In this document: positions 57,909-64,000 of the stretch, in pieces
Numbering within the stretch: the stretch's first letter is position 1
Layout of the letters: each line of letters begins with the position of its first letter
DNA from: Allodiplogaster sudhausi
Taxonomy: Eukaryota; Nematoda; Chromadorea; Rhabditida; Diplogasteridae
Length of the DNA stretch: 64,000 nt
NCBI GenBank assembly: GCA_945643635.1
Contig: CALZFC010000035.1
Span: forward strand, 1,933,501 to 1,997,500
Direction of reading: 5' to 3'
Position numbers and translations under genes: made by a program
The notes under the pieces: generated by a model
The model's input: the letters and a program-made list of their open reading frames with translations, nothing else
What the model was told of the DNA's origin: nothing
The model's database searches: none

Positions 57909-59775
57909 GTTGATCATGCATGGCTCCGCCCACCCGTCAAGTCTGACTCCACACACACACATAACACACCCCTGAACCTGCACACCAATTCTTCTATTCC
58001 TCTGTAATTGCTATCACAGCGAGTACAGTCCCATGAACAGCCATTAAACCCTCAGCATGACATGTAGTGAATAAAGTAGCTTTTGAAGATTAAAAGTATT
58101 CTTTCATTCTTTTTTCCATTCTTTTCTCAAAAGTGGAGTTGAAAAGAAGGATAGAGCAAACAGATTTCGAACACAATCTGATGACTGAAAATTTTACATT
58201 AATGAACTCCTAAAGGCGACTTCTTGTTTTAAAGCCTTTTTCTAAACACCTAACAATATGGAAATATGTCTAAACATTATAGATAGGTTAATCTCTTGAA
58301 TCAGTTGGTAGACATAAACTAGAGATGCATACTCAATAAGCGATCTATTATACATACATATGCTATATATGCGGCAATAAACACTTTTGGCACGTTGGCG
58401 CTTGGTCGGCTTCATTGTTTATGTACTCATTTGTCGAAGACTGAAGTTGCTGCATAGAATCTCGTGAAACCTTTAAAAAGCTTTAAACATTTACATATCT
58501 CAATATTCTTGTTCTCATGAGAAGCGAATGCAATTCATTCGTAAACGTGATCTTGTACGCATGTATATATCAAATGAGCTGAAAACTTTCTGCGCTTACA
58601 TGGCCGTTGAGTGAATTTTTTTCTTCTTATTCGAAATTTGCTGCTGTCGCAAGGCAACGGACATGTTCAGCTATTGCATGCAGACGCAGCTGCCAGTTCA
58701 GCATTTGGACGAATCATTCTCTGAATGAGGTCGTTCGTAATTTATAGTAGCTTTGTTTGCTTGTCAAGACTCTTCCTGTTTTAAAGGACAGTACAAGTGG
58801 GAATCTAACGTTCTTCATTTGCGCACAGACGCATTGTCGTCCGTATTCGCTTGCCTCGGGTCTACGCATTTTCATCTCAACACGTTTTTAGAGGTTTTTT
58901 GAATTTTCTTCTACAAGCAATGATATCCCTGAAAAAAAGATGCGATATCGTTCTCACTGTCACAGACTCACTGCTCTGTTATTTTTTTTAAATCTTACGT
59001 TTCATTTTCTTTTACCCTTGAATTTAACCTCACACTCCTTGGATTTCTGCGAGCGCGTCAGAAAGAAAGAACGTAAAGGTGTAGTTGAATCCCTGAATAT
59101 TATATTCTTTGTAGTCAACAAAAGCCAGTCAGTGACACCTCTGAGTACTAGAAGATGTCGGAGTCATTCATTAGAATCAACGCACGCTCCATATGGCTCT
59201 TTGTGTCGTAGGGTAATGGTTCTTGAGAAAGGTAATTTCCAACTTTCTTTCTCTTCTTCTGCTGTTATCTTAAAATGAGTGTTAATTTCGTTAGTATTTA
59301 CGCCCTCTCCCCCTCTGCCTCTCTCTCTCTCTATCTGCACTTCTCTCTGTGTCCCTCTATCTTTCTCTCATTCAGCCTTTTCTCTCCGACAAGACAGTTT
59401 TCCATAGATAAAATGACAATAGTAATATAAAGACTTTTTTAAACCTTATATCGATGTTCCCCTGCTGATTGGATATAAATGAAGGCTCTGAAGATGGTGC
59501 TCCGTTTATGGGAGCAGTCCTGATCTGAACATATCAATTAATTATGCATTCGAGTACTATCAACTGATATTGGCAATCGCAACTAAATTACGCACAGATA
59601 AATGAAAGGCAGATGAGAAAAAGCAGGAAACCTGCTTGGAAAGAAATATAGCCGGTCTTTTCTAAAGGAAAGTGGCTAACTGCATGCAATACCCCTGCTA
59701 TTCGCTTCATGGCAACTGGGCATCAAACAACGATGGGTCACCAAGCAGCGACATGGGGGAAGGATAGCGAGAGAT
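57909..59775. other. No gene recognised between PTP-like and IR-like genes (right arm)
   Basis: Mirror of 27,300-29,147. It includes the mirrored R1 repeat at 59,440-59,770. The antisense open frame over the last PTP exon (57,765-57,983) is a shadow. Confidence 0.45.
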
Positions 59776-59795
59776 ATTAGGTGGAGAGAGAGATC

Positions 59796-59832
<37 letters not shown>

Positions 59833-60310
59833 TTATAGAAAAATAAAGAGAGAGAAGAGAAAGAGAAAGAGAAAGAGAAAGAGAAAGAGAAAGAGAAAGA
59901 GAAAGAGAAAGAGAAAGAAAAAGAGAAAGAGAAAGAGAAAGAGAAAGAGAAAGAGAAAGAGAAAGAGAAAGAGAAAGAGAAAGAGAAAGAGAAAGAGAAA
60001 GAAAAGAGAAAGAGAAAGAGAAAGAGAATGAGAGAGTGAGAGTTATTGGAAGAGAGAGAAAGAGAGAGGGAGTTATAGAAAGATAGAGAAAGCTATAGAA
60101 AGAGAGAGAGAGATAGTTATAGAGAGAGAGAGTTATAGAAAGAGAGCGAGAGTTATTGAAAGAGAGAGGGAGAGAGAGAGAGAGGGAGATAGAAAGGGAG
60201 AGAGAGAGGGAGTTGTAGAAAGAGATAAAGAGGTAGAAAGAGAGAGAGGGAGCTAATGAAGGAGAGAGACAGAGAGAGAGATGGAGTTGTAGAATGAGAG
60301 AGAGAGAGAG
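59776..60310. repeat. (GAGAAA)n and (GA)n microsatellite, right arm
   Basis: Mirror of 26,755-27,285, 26 bp shorter, with one interruption of the hexamer run near 60,003. Confidence 0.9.
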
Positions 60311-61892
60311 ATAGAAAGAGTTATCACACCCTTTAGGAGAAACCCACCCTCTAATAGTGCCCCTCACTTGCAAGGGTATTGAAAAAATAATGACCCCCTG
60401 GGTGCAAATAGATAAAATATGGTACATTACGTTTGTCAGTTATGCTCTTTCATAAACAATCTACTTTGTAATGAATTGCAAACGGCAGTAATCGCATAGC
60501 TCCTCCATACATTATCATCTCTCAGCTGTTCAGCGTGACTTTGTCCAGTTCAACTCAAACTGCACTCCAAAAGTACCTCAGATACATACATATGTATGTA
60601 TGTACAACGTCTTTTCTTCCTTTTTGCAACCCCTGGCATTAAAAGAGTCGCGTGATCGGAGGCTGCTCGTGTGACCTATACGCAAAGTCTTTAGCCCGGG
60701 TGTCATCTTTCCTTTTCATTACAGCACGGCAAGTGCGTGAAGTAGTTAAGGCATCATGCATTTCTACTTCCTCTTCCGCGAGTAATGTGACAAAGGGTAC
60801 ACGGAAAGCGTATAAAGTGTACGGAATAGAATATTGGCCTACGTGAGCACTCGCTCTTTTCCTAATGCATGTAAGCATCCGACCGGCAATGCTCACAGCA
60901 GTTCATTTCCTCTCTTTCTTCGCAAGCGGTCGATTCTCTCTTCTACTCTGTCTGATTGTAAACCTTTCGTTTTTCTACCCACATACGCGCACATACATAC
61001 ACACACTTTCCCCTCCGCATGTGGAGAGACACAACGCGTTACCATTGTTATTGCATTAGATAATTCCTTCGCTTGTCACAACATCCTCATCCTTAAATAT
61101 AGCTTTCCCGGTACAGTCGGAAAAAGGGGCGATCAAATTAGCTACTATGTATAAGATGAGATTCTTCATTTTCCCCTCGTATTGATTTTCCAGGCTTGCA
61201 TACTATCTTTCTTCTCTGCCTTCTCTCCCTTCTCCCTCGTTTGTCTCTTCTCACTCATCTTTCGCTTCTCTCTTTTCTCTCACTCCTAGCTCTTCTTCTC
61301 AGTCTCTCTCTTTTCTCTCTTCTCTCTGCTCGTTTTCTCTCTCTCTGTTTTCTCTTCTCCTCTCGCTCTTTCGTATTTAATTCCTCGTTCTCTCTCCCTC
61401 TCCCTCTCTGTTGCTCCATCTCTCTCTCTCTCATAAATATACAAAAAGACATGTTGCATACGATATAAGAAATAAAAAAGATACACTAAATGGGAAAAAG
61501 TACACGTACTTCTCACTCCGAACAAAAACATACGCCATGTTCAGTGACGACTTCTGCTTCTAAAGGCATCAAAGTCATCGGAGACTTTCCCCTCCTTCAT
61601 TGCACGTTGAATCTGGCAACCAATTTTGCACACCATTTCGTGCTCTAATTCGCAATGGTTTTTTTGTTTGCGTTTTTGGATTCCGATATGAACCTTTGAA
61701 ATATGCATGTAGGTTGCTAGCATCTGCCATTAATTATTTTTGCCAGTGATCACTGTCCTCCAATGATAATTCTCCTCCTTCATTGCACACGTCGTTAAAT
61801 TTGAGAACTAATTAAGAAATTATTATTGTATTAGCATTACATTAAAAAAAAAATGCGCGGCAATTTGAATTTGCATTAAGTATTCTTTCCAG
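60311..61892. other. Upstream region of right IR-like gene; no gene called
   Basis: Contains the MITE fragment at 60,330-60,420 and a CT-rich tract at 61,200-61,430. Short open frames are not preserved in the diverged spacer copy at 38,150-39,450. Confidence 0.45.
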
Positions 61893-61907
61893 TGACCCCC
61901 TCCTCCA

Positions 61908-64000
61908 ATGACAATCATCCTGTCTTCCGGACAAGTCGAACGGGACATCTTCCCGTATCGATTCAGACGTGGCGGCGTATCGCGTGGCATCTACTGGGAG
62001 ATATGGAAAATGTGGGCAGCAGCCGCAAATGAGACAATCGACGAAGTCCACGTGTCGCATCGAAGTTGACGAGATATTACCTTTAAAAAACTTTTTTTTT
62101 TAAATATCCTTGAACCTTCCGTTTCACTCCATATCGCTGTCATCTTTTTTTGTTTTGTGACCCTTTTTAGATCGGAAGATTTTATTTGATCACCATCATT
62201 ATCTATTAAAAACAGTCATAACTGTCCGTTTAGTTGATAAAGGTCCGGACGAATCTGGAAGACATCCCGGAGTTCTTGGCCTTATTCAGAACAACACGGT
62301 CGATGGAACAGTGATGGACATGGTTACCAGAAGTTTTCTTCTTAGAAATCTTTAAAAAAAAAGCTTACTTATCTGAGAGCAATCACCGAAATATTATGTG
62401 AGGTTTCAATCGGGCTTTATTCGAATGACCAACCACTTTAGCGCGTCCATTTGCAGAGCCTTCGTGCCGATCGATTGCGTGACTTTGGCTATGTCTCGCT
62501 GCCAATCGTGTATAACTTGGTACGCTTTTAAAATAATTTTTTTTTACAGCGGAATATTTTTTTACAATTTTTTTTACTATACCTACATATATAATATCTA
62601 TATATGTTCATATCTAAAAAAAATACAATGCATTTTAATAGAGCGAAAATAGTACAGATTACTCTCAATTCATTAAAGAAGCACGAAACTCAATGGAAAT
62701 CAGTTAGAATTTTTCTGACCATTGTAGTCGCTTCTATCAACTTCAAATCAGGCAAATCGGAACGAAATCAATAATATCTTTTATAGGAGACTTTCTATGA
62801 GAGAGTGAAGAACGTGTCAACACCCAAACTTCTCGATTTTCTCGTCTTTTCTTATCCCGCTCTCCTGACACTCGTTGGTCTTGTGCTGTTTATTCGCGGA
62901 GTTGAGCACTACTTCCCGCACAATAAGAGTTAGTCCATTGTATTTTACAATGAATTATCATTTTGAAATAAATGCTGTATTTTTTAAACATTTTTTTCGA
63001 GATATGTTTACTTATACAATGCCTAAGAAGATACATATAGTTGTAGAAATTCGCCTTCACGTTGTCTTCTACGTAGTTGGCTACATCTTTGTCGCGTCCA
63101 TGTATAATGCCGCTTTTACTGGAAACACGGCAGTCCCATCACAGGAGCCCAGGACGTACGGGAATTTGCATAATGAAAATAAATATGTTCTGTACCGCTC
63201 AAGGATCAATGTCAATACTATATGACGGCTATATCATAAGTGTCCTTTGGAATATTGAGAGGTATTTTATATATTTTAAAACTAATCATGTCATGGTTGT
63301 GAAGTGAGTGTGGTTAGGTCACATGTTCGACATAAAACTTCGGTTGGGCTTGGACTCGCCATTGTAAAAAAAAATGCTTTATTTGTTCAAATTTGGACTT
63401 TGCATGAAAATAATATGCATCACCGTTAAAAATTTATAACTCTTTGTAAGGTACATAGGAGTTATTATTTAGCTAACTTTGACAATTCTACAACATGTCA
63501 ATAATGTGGAATTTTTTTTTGTACAGAAAATTCAAGGATTTCGTGGATCGAGTTCGCAGCGGGAAATCGCAATTAATCATTGAAGACAATCCAGCACTCA
63601 CTGGCCTGGCTGCGGAAATAGTTGGCGGCCTTCCAAGCGAGGTTAACGTTGAGAAAAGAATTGAATCTTAAAGGAGGTAAAAATGTGTGCGATTTGATAT
63701 TCATCAGAGTTTTTGTATGCTAAAGTTATTTTTTAAGTTTATATTTTTACAAAATAAAATTTTTCTTCAAAAGGCGGACTACTCCGTGGGAAGAGGGCCA
63801 GTCCTCATGTCCGCCGATAAACACAAGTGTATCGAACGGGTTTGTTAGCGTTTTTGTTTTCAAAGAAAAAAAATCATTTTATTCTTGAAAACTGTCAAAG
63901 TGCCTTTCTTTTTTTCAGCTTTGCGACAAAAACTTCAATTCGGGAATGTTCGTTTTTCTTGATCGAATCTTCGTCGTGGACCCGGCGAATAACCGCGCGC
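61908..64000 (+). CDS. Ionotropic-receptor-like protein, right-arm copy, cut by window end
   Basis: Exons are 61,908-62,064, 62,234-62,322, 62,457-62,519, 62,787-62,928, 63,041-63,155, 63,527-63,641, 63,774-63,839 and 63,919 onward. Every joint is in phase. Encoded parts are S1 segments, M1, the M3-like helix with MYNAAFTGN, and the first half of S2. The rest lies beyond the window and can be read from the left-arm copy. The coding exons visible in both arms are almost the same. Near the last 30 bases a few substitutions appear (GACCCGGCG here, GACCCAACG there). The exon around the first ATG is preceded by a TTTCCAG acceptor and an in-frame TGA, so either this is a 5' exon start or an upstream leader exon joins out of my sight. 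Confidence 0.75.

Larger units (their letters stand above)
41383..64000. repeat. Right arm of giant inverted repeat
   Basis: Reverse complement of 22,794-37,111 with an 8,248-bp transposon plus TSD added at 44,511, 312 bp present that the left arm lacks, and the 284-bp MITE reduced to a footprint. It runs off the window end while still matching the left arm. Confidence 0.95.

Noticed and set aside
57765..57983. 72-codon minus-strand open frame
   Set aside because: Shadow of the last PTP-like exon, which joins its upstream exon in phase on the plus strand.
22794..64000. Palindrome as a whole-genome-amplification chimera
   Set aside because: Not ruled out completely, but arms differ by an 8.2-kb transposon, a 312-bp indel and a MITE loss, which a single-molecule foldback would not produce.
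1..64000. CRISPR array or bacterial operon
   Set aside because: No regularly spaced repeats with unique spacers; gene structure is clearly eukaryotic with introns.

Overview
The window is eukaryotic DNA, most likely from a nematode. Genes are split into short exons by small GT-AG introns with TTTTCAG-like acceptors. There is an intron-containing tRNA-Leu. A predicted protein-tyrosine-phosphatase-like receptor and an ionotropic-receptor-like protein have a make-up that fits nematode gene families, and one ATG lies two bases after a TTTCAG site, as at nematode trans-splice acceptors. No species marker was seen, so the assignment is an inference. The DNA is rich in (CT/GA)n tracts, CATA/TATG repeats and small inverted-repeat transposons.

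Layout. Positions 1-21,800 are mostly repeats, with two reconstructable genes: a small helical protein (5,090-5,989) and a secreted 14-cysteine protein (13,807-18,977), plus tRNA-Leu(CAA) at 10,469-10,594. From about 22,794 to the window end the sequence is a giant inverted repeat. The left arm is 22,794-37,111, the spacer 37,112-41,382 and the right arm 41,383-64,000 (it continues past the window). Each arm carries, pointing away from the centre, a broken unidentified gene, a PTP-like receptor pseudophosphatase and an ionotropic-receptor (IR)-like gene. The spacer holds older, diverged and broken IR copies, so this was an IR cluster before the recent inverted duplication.

The arms are nearly identical but not equal. 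The right arm contains an extra 8,248-bp element (44,515-52,762) flanked by TTAA, and the left arm preserves the empty site with a single TTAA (33,978-33,981). The element has about 1-kb terminal inverted repeats. Its 12-exon gene encodes a transposase-like protein of about 1,196 residues with an RNase-H-like D/D/E-type core that I do not recognise as piggyBac or Kolobok. It also carries a separate four-exon gene for a 112-residue single-EGF membrane protein. The left-arm PTP-like gene has a 312-bp deletion and a lost splice acceptor while the right-arm copy looks intact. The left arm also keeps a 284-bp TTAA MITE of which only about 7 bp remains in the right arm.

How things fit together: the IR-like and PTP-like genes encode membrane proteins with a probable sensory or signalling role (inference). 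The TTAA element is an autonomous-looking DNA transposon. The palindrome junction carries an extra short inverted segment and microhomology, which suggests replication template switching. A haplotype or assembly origin must also be considered.
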